Shown in pieces: positions 16,922 through 24,717 of a DNA stretch of 33,198 bases; positions within the stretch are counted from its first letter, which is position 1, and every line of letters starts with the position of its first letter. The DNA comes from Nostoc sp. NMS7 (GTDB lineage: Bacteria > Cyanobacteriota > Cyanobacteriia > Cyanobacteriales > Nostocaceae): assembly GCF_017115085.1 (NCBI RefSeq), contig NZ_JABXKJ010000204.1:1-33198 (forward strand). The letters run 5' to 3'. The position numbers and the translations under genes were made by a program. A model generated the notes under the pieces. It was not told where the DNA came from, made no database searches, and saw only the letters and a list, made by a program, of their open reading frames with translations.

Positions 16922-17078
16922 TTAGCAACTCTTCCTGGTATGGGTAAAAAGTTAGCACAGGGGGTAATTATTAGCCGTCAATAGCAAAAATTTACATCCT
17001 TGCAAGACTGACTTAGAACGAGTTCCAGGAGTGAATGCTAGAACTTTAGAAAAATGGAGCGTAGGCGTAACTTGGTAA
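16922..17078 (+). pseudogene. Decayed helix-hairpin-helix tail of the PLD-like gene
   Basis: Reading on past the TAA gives LATLPGMGKKLAQGVIISRQ, then a second in-frame stop (TAG), then KFTSLQD, then a +1 shift into DLERVPGVNARTLEKW and SVGVTW, ending in TAA at 17076-17078. With the last residues of the upstream frame (VNINTASLE) this restores a standard ComEA-type (HhH)2 DNA-binding domain. Two nonsense changes and one frameshift lie within about 130 bases. Confidence 0.85.
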
Positions 17079-17127
17079 GCCGCACAGCATTCTTTATTAG
17101 CCCACGTAGGTGTGGCTCTTGTTTGTG

Positions 17128-17182
17128 TAGCCGCGTACTCCTACGGAGAAGCAAGCTACGCGTCAGCGTGCCGGAGGCTCTA
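17128..17182. repeat. Dispersed repeat
   Basis: The segment contains GAAGCAAGCTACGCGTCAGC and GCCGGAGGCTC, related to the element at 132-193 and the fragment at 2466-2500. It lies between the decayed PLD tail and the converging glycosyltransferase gene. Confidence 0.55.
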
Positions 17183-17222
17183 TTCTATTCGCCAGGGCTA
17201 CAATATTAGATGAATGCGATAT

Positions 17223-18308
17223 TTAAATGCGATCGCTAGCTAAATCAACTAAACTGCGAAAATGCCCATTCTGAGAAAATCGTTCTGCGATTATTTGTTG
17301 ATAAACCGCCTCATAGCCATCAGTCATGTGTTCAACGCTAAAAAGGTTTTCGACATACTGACGACAGACATAGCGGTCTAACTCTCCTAGTTGATCGATC
17401 GCACTGATGCACTCTTGAATATTATTGCAGAGGAAACCCGTCTTCCCGTGGGCAATTACCTCCTCAGTAGACCCCAATTTTATCGCAATCACTGGCGTAC
17501 CCGAAGCCATTGACTCAATCATCACCAATCCAAAGGGTTCTCGCCAAGTAATCGGGAACAGAGTTGCTACTGCACCTCCCATCAGAGCATTTTTTTGAGC
17601 ATGGTTGGCTTCACCCAAATACTCAATTTGCTTCCCATCAACGTGGGGTTTGATTTCTTTCTCAAAGTATTCCACATCAACGGCATCCACCTTACCTGCC
17701 ATTTTCAAATGCCAACCAGCAACTTTTGCAATTTCTATGGCTAAGTGCGCTCCCTTCTCTGGAGACATCCGACCCAAAAACGCCAGGTAGGGCGCATCTT
17801 CTGGTTGAGAGTGAAACTTATAACTATTGACATCAATCCCGTTGTAGACCGTTGCTATAGAGTTCAACCCTAACCTTGGTTCTCGTTGTGCATCGGAAAT
17901 ATTAACGTAAGGTTGTTTTTTACCAAAACTAAACATCTTTTCGTTGTCAGGGGTAAAAATACCGTGCAACGTGTGAACTGTAGGGGTTGTGACGAGATTC
18001 GCGTAAGCTAGTGCCCCATGCCCCACATGGGAGTGAATAATATCAAACTCTTCTGCGCGTTCATACACTGAAGCTAGATTCAGCATCTCGTAAATGCCGA
18101 AATCTTTGATAGTAGGATCGAGTCTGAGGGCACGGGGATGAACTGACGTTAGTTTTGCCAGACTAATAGAATCTCCCGATGCAAATAAAGTTACTTCGTG
18201 TCCGCGTCGGACTAATTCATCGGTCAGTAACCCAACTACTAACTCTATACCACCATAAGCTGGAGGTGGAACTCTCTCCCACAATGGGGCTATTTGAGCA
18301 ATTTTCAT
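17223..18308 (-). CDS. Glycosyltransferase, family 4 (GT-B fold)
   Basis: 361 residues from the ATG at 18308, chosen because AGGAGG lies six bases upstream (18315-18320); a GTG at 18311 is too close to it. Numbered from that GTG, the acceptor-side domain starts MKIAQIAPLWERVPPPAYGG with the glycine loop. The donor domain has FLGRMSPEKG (178-187) and the E(x)7E pattern REPFGLVMIESMASG (E258/E266), followed by GTPVIA. This is the GT4 sugar-nucleotide-binding signature. Retaining transfer of a hexose from UDP- or GDP-sugar to a polysaccharide or lipid is likely; donor and acceptor are not identifiable. It is a single-gene unit on the minus strand, with repeat-rich DNA on both sides. Confidence 0.9.
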   Translation of the reverse strand: MKIAQIAPLWERVPPPAYGGIELVVGLLTDELVRRGHEVTLFASGDSISLAKLTSVHPRALRLDPTIKDFGIYEMLNLASVYERAEEFDIIHSHVGHGALAYANLVTTPTVHTLHGIFTPDNEKMFSFGKKQPYVNISDAQREPRLGLNSIATVYNGIDVNSYKFHSQPEDAPYLAFLGRMSPEKGAHLAIEIAKVAGWHLKMAGKVDAVDVEYFEKEIKPHVDGKQIEYLGEANHAQKNALMGGAVATLFPITWREPFGLVMIESMASGTPVIAIKLGSTEEVIAHGKTGFLCNNIQECISAIDQLGELDRYVCRQYVENLFSVEHMTDGYEAVYQQIIAERFSQNGHFRSLVDLASDRI

Positions 18309-18694
18309 CACAAACCTCCTAAAAAATAAAACTTGAATTAGAAGTTTTTTCTTTCTGTTGTTGTAGTGTTTCTAATTGATTCACTTTGCATTAGAAAGTA
18401 ACTTCAGATACGAAACTTATTAACTATTTCCTTCAAATCGTATGCTGTTACTTCTATGTTTTTTGTCTATCCTAGTACGGAAATTACCCACTTCTAAAGA
18501 GGTAAATACATTCTAATTTATTAATTTTTGTGTAATTTCGTACAATTTTAAATAGAGATTTTTTGAGAAATAGGAACTTTCTAGAATCGTCAAAATCTCA
18601 GTTAAATGATGATATTGGGCGAAAAAGCGCTACTATCGCCTGTCAATTATCTGATTTACAAATGTTAATTAAAGAAGAAGCTGCGTAGTCACTT

Positions 18695-18740
18695 TTTGGG
18701 CGGCTTTCCGTACCTAAAAGATAACCTATAGCCGCCCAAA
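18695..18740. repeat. Inverted repeat, 11-bp arms
   Basis: TTTGGGCGGCT at 18695-18705 is perfectly complementary to AGCCGCCCAAA at 18730-18740, with a 24-nt AT-rich loop. A possible terminator stem or small dispersed repeat. Confidence 0.65.
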
Positions 18741-18850
18741 GGGTAGATTTTCGTAAGATAGGGGTAGTTTGAAATCAGAAGTGGCAAAGTTTTATTAGGA
18801 ATTCTATCCAAGTTAGTAGACAGTGGTGGAAGTTTGCCAACCTTTAACAA

Positions 18851-18864
18851 GGGGCTTAAGCCCC
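18851..18864. repeat. 14-bp perfect palindrome
   Basis: GGGGCTTAAGCCCC, extended imperfectly by CAA on the left and AAG on the right. It is of the kind repeated through Nostoc intergenic DNA. Confidence 0.6.
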
Positions 18865-19005
18865 AAGTCTTATTAATTGAGATGCTAGCTGGATTTACAC
18901 CGTGCTGTAGTAGTTCTGGGGCGAATGGCACTTCCAAAGAATAAATTAAGAAGTTAAAACTGTGTTGGGGTAAGTTATTCAGCCAATTGCCCACAGGAGA
19001 GCGAG

Positions 19006-19198
19006 TTAAAACTCCCAACTGATGGAACCGATGATTGTAAAGGGCGCACCTGTTTTAACCCTTGCTCTTACTCCATTGCTGTCAGCGAAATATTCCGTAT
19101 CAAATAGATTACGGATATTGATGGCAGCCTTTAAAGCATCTCTACGGTAGTAAATCGCTGCATCGGTACGCAAGTAATCGGGGAGTTCAAAAGGTAGC
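19006..19198 (-). pseudogene. 3' remnant of a TonB-dependent siderophore receptor
   Basis: The minus-strand frame ends in LPDYLRTDAAIYYRRDALKA, AINIRNLFDTEYFADSNG, GAPFTIIGSISWEF and TAA. This is the C-terminus of FhuA/FepA-type outer-membrane receptors: the IRNLFDTEYF strand and the final aromatic F of the barrel are diagnostic. Only about 60 of the expected 700-850 residues remain. An upstream ATG at 19227 would make a 73-residue frame, but its first 12 residues come from out-of-frame regulator sequence, so no functional product is expected. Confidence 0.82.
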
Positions 19199-19270
19199 AT
19201 CACACATAACACTTTGGGCAACTTCATCCCACAGTTGCTCTTCTTCCTCGGCAGTCATAGTAACGGTCAT
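19187..19270 (-). pseudogene. 5' remnant of an AraC-type regulator
   Basis: The ATG at 19270 opens MTVTMTAEEEEQLWDEVAQS and then VMCDATF and a TGA at 19187. The start resembles cyanobacterial AraC/PchR-type regulators that sit just upstream of TonB-dependent siderophore receptors. The frame stops exactly where receptor sequence begins, so the pair looks like one deletion joining regulator start to receptor end. The regulator call rests on about 20 residues and on context. Confidence 0.45.
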
Positions 19271-19325
19271 AGCTAGCAACTGATGGTAAAGTTAATGCAA
19301 ATAATTAGCAATAATTTTACAGCAA

Positions 19326-19487
19326 CTAGGGTAAGCTCTCATGAGAATGCAAGACTTTGGGGAGTCGCCAGCAGCGATCGCTATATTTGACAATGCGATC
19401 GTAACCTTCAGTATTGTAGGCAACTTCATAACCCTTGCGGCTTTCTATATGCTGTTGATGGTATTGTGCTGATGTAATTGTCTCCAT
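19326..19487 (-). CDS. Possible small hypothetical protein
   Basis: 53 residues from the ATG at 19487 (60 from an ATG at 19508). It contains HIESRKGYEVAYNTEGYDRI and ends KVLHSHESLP. The composition is protein-like, with many aromatic and charged residues, but no family was recognised. It could be a real small gene or another fragment of the deleted locus. Confidence 0.3.
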   Translation of the reverse strand: METITSAQYHQQHIESRKGYEVAYNTEGYDRIVKYSDRCWRLPKVLHSHESLP

Positions 19488-19746
19488 AGTCTTTGACTGC
19501 TCAACCACAAGTATCTTTAGTATCTTGCAGAATGGCGACTTTATTTTTAGTCGAAGCAGCGATCGCTAATTCCTAATTGTTGAGCTAATTCTAGTAATAA
19601 GGGGGGAAAAAGGTTCTTAACACATTAGAGGACATATGGATATCTACACCCACACGTCGTGTTTAAGGAAAGTTAAATCATTGACTTTTTACATCAACTA
19701 TGATATTTTATATTGCCATCAATAAAAATCACATATAAAATAAACG

Positions 19747-20555
19747 TGAATATCTCTCCATCTGTCCAAAAACCGCGTGTCTCATGGCAGGCGGTTTTCT
19801 CACTGCTGATATTTGTGTTCATGTACCTGCCCGTACTAGTACTTGGCTTTTATAGCTTCAATCAGTCGCCCTACAGTGCAACTTGGCAAGGATTTACTCT
19901 TGATTGGTATGGCAAGTTGTTTAATGACGATCGTATCTTATCAGCTTTCCAAAACAGTATGATCGTTGCTGGTTTTGCAGTGGCAATTTCAGCAGTGCTG
20001 GGAACCTTGATGGCAGTTGGGTTGGCGCGTTACGAATTTCCTGGTAAGAAATTGTATCGTGGTGTTGCTTACCTACCATTAATTATTCCCGATATTGCGA
20101 TCGCAGTGGCTACCCTAGTATGTCTAGCGGCCTTTGCAATACCTTTGAGTTTGTGGACGATAGTTGCAGCCCATATCGTGTTTTGTCTGGCTTACGTCGG
20201 ACTTGTGGTTGCTTCCCGACTGACTAATTTAGATCCCCACTTAGAAGAAGCAGCACTAGATTTAGGCGCTACACCAATGCAAGCTTTTATCAAAGTATTG
20301 TTACCTCAATTAATGCCTGGGATTGTCGCTGGTTGTCTCTTGGCTTTTGTCCTCAGCTTAGATGACTTTCTCATTGCCAGTTTTACTGCTGGTAGCGGTT
20401 CTAACACCTTGCCAATGGAAATTTTTAGCCGCATTAGAACCGGAGTTAAACCTGATATTAATGCTCTGAGTGTAATGCTAATTTCAGTATCTGCGATCGT
20501 TGCTCTTGTAGCTGAATTAATTCGCGTTTCTGGAGAGAATAAAACTTTTAAATAA
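19747..20555 (+). CDS. potC: Spermidine/putrescine-type ABC permease (PotC-like)
   Basis: About 269 residues from the GTG at 19747; a TTG at 19713 would add 11 residues of unlikely sequence, and neither has a clear ribosome site. Six hydrophobic helices follow the order of PotC permeases, with LPVLVLGFYSFNQSPYS in the first periplasmic stretch and the cytoplasmic EAA loop EEAALDLGATPMQAFIKVLL that docks on the ATPase PotA. The helix near the end, LAFVLSLDDFLIASF, is typical of PotC. It would form the inner-membrane channel with PotB. No potA, potB or potD lies in the window, so the partners are elsewhere or lost with the deleted upstream locus. Polyamine specificity is by family only. Confidence 0.88.
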
Positions 20556-20874
20556 AAGTCGCTATTGGCAATAAAAATTATGGGTAATTTGGTTCTTTGT
20601 GAACTTTTTTCGGTAAGTAACAACAGCTATCTTAAAGAAGTCATAATTCATAATTTACAAGTAGGGTGCGTTATGCCGTTATCCTAACGTACCATGTTAC
20701 CCAACCGAATTCTTGCTCCTAACTCCTGTACAGACGCGATTAATCGCGTCTCCTGACATATTTTTATAATTTTTAAGCACATATAAAAAATTCCGTGTTC
20801 GCTTCTCTACATAACTGTTTTCAATTAGATAATATTGGGGCTAACTTTGGAGAAGATGCTATTTCCCCCTGATT
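20556..20874. other. Intergenic region with dispersed repeats
   Basis: No gene in 319 bases. It contains GTAGGGTGCGTTATGCC (about 20661-20677), related to a segment near 28383, and a 20-bp palindrome at 20732-20751. The promoter of the kinase gene should lie in the last 100 bases. Confidence 0.55.
20732..20751. repeat. 20-bp perfect palindrome
   Basis: AGACGCGATTAATCGCGTCT is perfectly self-complementary with no loop. It may be a dispersed repeat, as in many cyanobacterial intergenic regions; it could also bind a dimeric regulator. Confidence 0.7.
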
Positions 20875-22713
20875 ATGCAAATCTGCCAAAATCCCCATTG
20901 CTCAAATCCATTCAACTCTGATAGCAATAAATTTTGCGTGAGTTGCGGACAAAGCAACTTTGGCAAATTTCTCAGAAACCGTTACCGCGTATTGAGACTC
21001 TTAGGTGAAGGTGGGTTTAGCAGAACATATGCTACAGAAGATGTAGACAGACTAAATGCCCCTTGCGTCATCAAGCAATTTTTCCCACAATTTCAGGGAA
21101 CAGGACAACGCACGAAAGCAGCACAATTTTTTAAAGAAGAGGCTTTTCGGTTGTATGAACTTGGAGAAAATCATACCCAAATTCCCAGATTACTAGCTTA
21201 TTTTGAACAAGGTGCTAGCTTGTATCTCGTACAAGAATTTATTCAAGGAAAAACTCTTTTACAAGAAGTTCAGCAACAAATCTATGGGGAAAAACAAATT
21301 TGGGAACTTCTAGCTGATTTATTGCCAGTTCTGGAATTCATTCATACTCATAATGTTATTCATCGAGATATCAAACCAGAAAATATTATCCGCCGTGCAA
21401 GTGATGAAAAACCCGTCTTAATTGACTTTGGCGGTGCTAAACAGGTAACACAAACCAGTTTAGGAAGACAAGCTACGGTAATTTATACCCTTGGTTATGC
21501 CCCAACTGAACAAATGGCTGGATTTGCTTGTCACGGCAGTGATTTGTATGCTTTAGGTGTAACTTGCGTGCGTCTTTTAACTCAATGTTTGCCTTTGCAG
21601 GATGCTTCTGGACAGATTAATGACCCTATTTATGATGCTATGAACGCTAAATGGTTATGGCGCGAACGGTTACAGAAAAAAGGTATTATTATCAGTGATG
21701 ATTTAGGGAGAATTTTAGATAAATTACTCAAACATCTACCGAGTGAAAGGTATCAAACAGCAGTAGACGTTATCAACGATTTGAAGTTTACAAGATCGAA
21801 TATTGAACCTGTTGCCCTGAAAATTGTTTCGATGTCTCAACCGATATTACCACCGTTACCGCAAAAAGTAATAGTACCATTACCTCCTTTAGAAACTTTT
21901 GAATTTGACGTAGTAACAGTAGACACAACTGGTAGAGAAGTAAATCGCATCAGCTGCAATGCAAACTTTTTTGCCGAAGAATTGGGTAAGTCTGTCACAT
22001 TAGAAATGGTATTGATTCCTGGTGGTACTTACATGATGGGTTCACCGGAGTTTGAAGGGGATGCTGACGAACGTCCTCGACATAAAGTTACCATTGAACC
22101 ATTTTTTATGGGGAAATTTCCGGTAACTCAAGCACAGTGGAGAGTAGTAGCAGCTTTACCTAAAGTTAAACAAACTTTAAATCCCAATCCATCGAAATTC
22201 AAAGGTTTAGATAGACCAGTAGAAAATGTATCTTGGTATGAGGCTGTAGAATTCTGTCTCAGGCTATCAGAAAAAACTGGACGTGACTATCGTTTACCGA
22301 GTGAAGCTGAATGGGAATATGCTTGTCGTGCTGGAACTACAACATCTTTCCACTTTGGCGAAACGATTACCTCTGAGTTAGTCAGTTGCACTCTTGAACC
22401 AAAAAGCAAATTCCGTAAAGAAACAACAAACGTCGGTAGTTTTGAAGTCGCCAACGCCTTTGGATTGTACGATATGCACGGGCTAGTTTGGGAATGGTGT
22501 ACTGATTCGTGGCACAACAATTACAACTATGCACCCTTAGATGGAACAGCTTGGGAAGTTGGCGGTGATATAAATCGCCGGGTGCTACGCGGTGGTTCTT
22601 GGAATTTTAGTGCAGAACTTTGTCGCAGCGCCAGTCGTAGCTGGAATGAGTCAGACGGGGGATTGAGGATTTCTGGCTTGAGAGTAGTATTTTCTGTAGA
22701 GGAGATTATTTAG
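20875..22713 (+). CDS. Zn-ribbon, Ser/Thr kinase and FGE-fold protein (candidate DGR target)
   Basis: 612 residues in three parts. A zinc ribbon at the start has C4, C9, C21 and C24. A Hanks-type kinase (about 37-305) has glycine loop GEGGFSRTY (44-52), K67, HRDIKPEN (163-170, D165) and DFGGAK (184-189), so it should be active. After a proline-rich linker (about 322-340), residues 375-606 are an FGE/SUMF1-type fold: LIPGGTYMMGSPEFEGDADE, then VTQAQWRVV, RLPSEAEWEYACRAG, GLYDMHGLVWEWC and LRGGSW. I see no equivalent of the paired catalytic cysteines of sulfatase-activating FGE, so it is probably a ligand-binding module. The C-terminal 40 residues match the layout of variable regions diversified by retroelements (see 22579-22695). 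There is no transmembrane segment. Likely a signalling kinase with a sensing tail; ligand and targets unknown. Confidence 0.88.
   Translation: MQICQNPHCSNPFNSDSNKFCVSCGQSNFGKFLRNRYRVLRLLGEGGFSRTYATEDVDRLNAPCVIKQFFPQFQGTGQRTKAAQFFKEEAFRLYELGENHTQIPRLLAYFEQGASLYLVQEFIQGKTLLQEVQQQIYGEKQIWELLADLLPVLEFIHTHNVIHRDIKPENIIRRASDEKPVLIDFGGAKQVTQTSLGRQATVIYTLGYAPTEQMAGFACHGSDLYALGVTCVRLLTQCLPLQDASGQINDPIYDAMNAKWLWRERLQKKGIIISDDLGRILDKLLKHLPSERYQTAVDVINDLKFTRSNIEPVALKIVSMSQPILPPLPQKVIVPLPPLETFEFDVVTVDTTGREVNRISCNANFFAEELGKSVTLEMVLIPGGTYMMGSPEFEGDADERPRHKVTIEPFFMGKFPVTQAQWRVVAALPKVKQTLNPNPSKFKGLDRPVENVSWYEAVEFCLRLSEKTGRDYRLPSEAEWEYACRAGTTTSFHFGETITSELVSCTLEPKSKFRKETTNVGSFEVANAFGLYDMHGLVWEWCTDSWHNNYNYAPLDGTAWEVGGDINRRVLRGGSWNFSAELCRSASRSWNESDGGLRISGLRVVFSVEEII
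22579..22695 (+). other. Candidate variable region of a diversity-generating retroelement
   Basis: The 3' end of the kinase/FGE gene reads RVLRGGSW (569-576), variable block NFSAEL, CRSA (583-586), S, R588, variable block SWNESDGGLRIS, then GLRVVFS. In DGR targets of the FGE/C-type lectin fold the RVLRGGSW, CRSA and GFRVV blocks stay constant while the blocks between are rewritten at template adenines, usually from AAC/AAT codons. Here these slots carry TTT, AGT, CTT, AGC and TCT, all reachable from AAY. No template repeat or reverse transcriptase is in the window. Confidence 0.5.
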
Positions 22714-22956
22714 TAATTTAATTAGAGTACGGCACCACCTGAAGGTTTTGGTACTTTACGTACTCCGTCTTAACCCACCCTACATATACTTAGATTTTTT
22801 CACAAATCAAATAGGATTGCTATATAATACTTAGTATTACAGAGAAAACCTCATCCTAGTTACCCCATTAGCACTTGTGAGTAAATTTTAATACGTAGAA
22901 TAACTGAATATTACTTAGATATTTTGCATTTTGAAAATTAGAAGCAGGATTTTTTA
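22714..22956. other. Intergenic region
   Basis: 243 bases with no gene. GAGTACG near 22724 and CGTACTC near 22760 form a 7-bp inverted repeat without a T-run. No copy of the candidate DGR template was found here. Confidence 0.5.
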
Positions 22957-23460
22957 ATGATCAGCTTAAGTAATTCCGAAAAAGGTACAGTTAGCAGCAC
23001 AGCAGCCACTAAGAGGCTGGCAAGGGCGATGATGGTTTCTGGTGGAGAGTTTTCACTATTATTAGCCTGTTGTAACTCTGTTCCAAGGCAGCAGCAAGTG
23101 CTGAATTTGTTAACAGAATTTTCATCAGCAGATATCCACGAAGTTCTGCTTTCACCTGCGGCTGACAAACTGTACACAGCTATTACAAATGAAATTGGTA
23201 CTACTCAACCCGAAGCTTTGATGGTAAGGGGTTTAGAATCTGTAGTGGCAATTAACCAACTAATCATCAGTACCAATATCATGCGAGATGAGTTTCGGAA
23301 ACAGTTTCGGTTTCCCTTGGTGTTGTGGATAAATGATGAAATTCTCTGCAAGCTAGTCTGGCTAGCACCTGATTTCAAAGACTGGGCAGCCAGTACTATT
23401 AGATTTGATGTAGCTAATAATCAGTTATTTGAATCTAAACAACAAGCCATTAGCGCCTAA
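22957..23460 (+). CDS. Truncated or stand-alone N-terminal module of a TPR/STAND-type protein
   Basis: 167 residues. GGEFSLLLACCNSVPRQQQV (about 29-48) gives an initial strand-loop, and the later part FPLVLWINDEILCKLVWLAP, then DFKDWAASTIRFD (near 140-153), resembles the first domain of large cyanobacterial tetratricopeptide/STAND proteins, where it precedes repeats. The P-loop position reads CCNSVPRQQQ, so nucleotide binding is doubtful. The frame ends shortly after this domain and no continuation is visible in any frame downstream. Either a stand-alone version or a gene cut short. The resemblance is from memory of the motif, so the confidence is moderate. Confidence 0.6.
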   Translation: MISLSNSEKGTVSSTAATKRLARAMMVSGGEFSLLLACCNSVPRQQQVLNLLTEFSSADIHEVLLSPAADKLYTAITNEIGTTQPEALMVRGLESVVAINQLIISTNIMRDEFRKQFRFPLVLWINDEILCKLVWLAPDFKDWAASTIRFDVANNQLFESKQQAISA

Positions 23461-23728
23461 TATTGTCTGAGATGACAAAATCTCAGCTACGGTTCTGTCC
23501 CATTCTTTTCTAAAATTATTTTTATTGCCCGTAGGACTAGAGGACGTTTTGATTGAGTGCATTTTCATGCAGAATTTTTATAAGGAACAAACAATTAGTA
23601 CATCAGCGTCAGTCTTTATATCTGTTTTAGAAGACAGATACTAAACTAATTCCAACTGGTGAACTTGTGGAATTATGTGCTTTATTATCCATTTTTAGTT
23701 GAATACTATTTATTAGTCCTATATTAAT
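23461..23728. other. Intergenic region with a small hairpin
   Basis: CTGAGAT (23467-23473) pairs with ATCTCAG (23480-23486) around a 6-nt loop, 6 bases after the upstream stop; no U-run follows. Otherwise AT-rich with no gene. Confidence 0.5.
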
Positions 23729-24592
23729 ATGAAAATTATGTTGAAAAACTACTTTAAGCCCAATCAAGCGCGAATTTTGACTGCTTTGATTTTAACTGGA
23801 ATTTTGTCTGTTGCTAGCGGTTCAATACTTATCAAAGGGGCGACAGCTGCTTCTGCCAACTTCTCGTTAGAAACAAGCAATGAAGTTCTTAAAGACAATG
23901 TTAAACTAAACCGCTTGCCACGTCCAGTAGCTAACGCGGTACTGCGAGATTTAGCCCGCAGACAGGGAATTTTAATCAGAGAACTGAAAATTATTGATTA
24001 TAATCAACAGACTTGGCGCAATGGTTGCTTGGAACTGCCTCAACCTGACGAACTCTGCACCGAAGCGTTAGTTCCGGGTTGGCTGGTTGTGGTATCTAAT
24101 GGCAAACAAAACTGGACTTATCATACCAATCAAACAGGTTCCGCAGTCAGGCTGAATGAAAAAGCTAATGAAAGTACACTAGCCCCTGTGCAAATTCCAG
24201 TCAGCGAGTTACCACCACCGTTAAATAGAGATGTAATATTTCGGCAAATCTCCAGTGGTGGTATTACTGGCAGAACCTACGAGACTGTTTTACTTAAAGA
24301 TGGGCGATTGATTCGCGTGCGGATTGGTGATGCTAATGATTCTGAGCGTACTGTTCGCCGTGTTTCTCTGCAACAGGTGCAACAATTTCAGAGATTTTTA
24401 GAACGTTCTAAATTTAGTAAATTCCAGAATCTAAGTTACCCAGCCCCCAGTGGCTCTGCTGATTATATCACCTTCACTCTCAGCAGCCAAGAGGGTACGG
24501 TTCAGTACAACGATATTTCTCAAAATAACCTGCCAAAGAATTTACAAGCAGCAGTCAAAGCCTGGAATCAGATTGCAGTCAGGGCACAATAA
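23729..24592 (+). CDS. Exported cyanobacterial protein of unknown function
   Basis: 287 residues. A signal peptide (about 1-41: hydrophobic LTALILTGILSVASGSILI, ending ATAASA) points to the periplasm or beyond. Residues about 55-150 form one unit: RLPRPVANAVLRDLARR, then WRNGCLELPQPDELC with two cysteines, GWLVVVSNGKQNWTYHTNQT. This unit recurs in cyanobacterial exported proteins. A second unit (about 160-285) has IFRQISSGGITGRTYETVLL, followed by a beta-rich stretch and an ending AVKAWNQIA. No catalytic motif was recognised. A terminator follows at 24598, so it is transcribed alone. Confidence 0.75.
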   Translation: MKIMLKNYFKPNQARILTALILTGILSVASGSILIKGATAASANFSLETSNEVLKDNVKLNRLPRPVANAVLRDLARRQGILIRELKIIDYNQQTWRNGCLELPQPDELCTEALVPGWLVVVSNGKQNWTYHTNQTGSAVRLNEKANESTLAPVQIPVSELPPPLNRDVIFRQISSGGITGRTYETVLLKDGRLIRVRIGDANDSERTVRRVSLQQVQQFQRFLERSKFSKFQNLSYPAPSGSADYITFTLSSQEGTVQYNDISQNNLPKNLQAAVKAWNQIAVRAQ

Positions 24593-24597
24593 GGAAT

Positions 24598-24625
24598 CAG
24601 AATTCAGGAGTCAGAATTCTGTTTT
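24598..24625 (+). terminator. Probable terminator of the exported-protein gene
   Basis: CAGAATTC (24598-24605) pairs with GAATTCTG (24614-24621), with an 8-nt loop, followed by TTTT, 6 bases after the stop. The GAATTCTGA motif also recurs at 26265-26290, so the stem may derive from a dispersed repeat. Confidence 0.6.
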
Positions 24626-24635
24626 GATGGAATGA

Positions 24636-24678
24636 AATAGCGATTGTTTTAGCGCTTACAATCGAAACGATCGCTATT
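24636..24678. repeat. Nested inverted repeat upstream of the glycoside hydrolase
   Basis: AATAGCGAT (24636-24644) pairs with ATCGCTATT (24670-24678), and inside it CGATTG (24641-24646) pairs with CAATCG (24659-24664). It lies about 40 bases before the hydrolase ATG, so it could be an operator, a leader structure or the end of the preceding transcript. Confidence 0.55.
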
Positions 24679-24717
24679 CATGCTGATTGTTGATAATTTG
24701 ATCATGGCTGTAGCCAA

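Larger units (their letters stand above)
18309..19005. other. Repeat-bearing intergenic region
   Basis: No convincing gene in 697 bases. Two inverted repeats stand out: TTTGGGCGGCT (18695-18705) with AGCCGCCCAAA (18730-18740), and the 14-bp perfect palindrome GGGGCTTAAGCCCC (18851-18864). A minus-strand frame at 18689-19018 spans both and looks non-coding. It is probably debris beside the deleted siderophore locus, plus the promoter of the glycosyltransferase. Confidence 0.55.

Noticed and set aside
18563..18688. Open plus-strand stretch ending in SDLQMLIKEEAA and TAG
   Set aside because: It has protein-like residues but no clear start, ribosome site or family match; possibly a gene remnant, not supportable.
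18689..19018. Minus-strand frame of 109 codons
   Set aside because: It spans two palindromic repeats and starts inside the receptor remnant; proline- and leucine-rich composition without family.
20556..20640. Terminator after potC around GTTCTTTGTGAACTTTTTT
   Set aside because: The stem is only 4 bp, too weak to support a call despite the following T-run.
22714..24717. DGR template repeat or reverse transcriptase near the candidate variable region
   Set aside because: No second copy of the RVLRGGSW/CRSA coding sequence and no reverse-transcriptase motif (such as YADD in a suitable context) was found; the YADD in the DUF1294 protein is unrelated.
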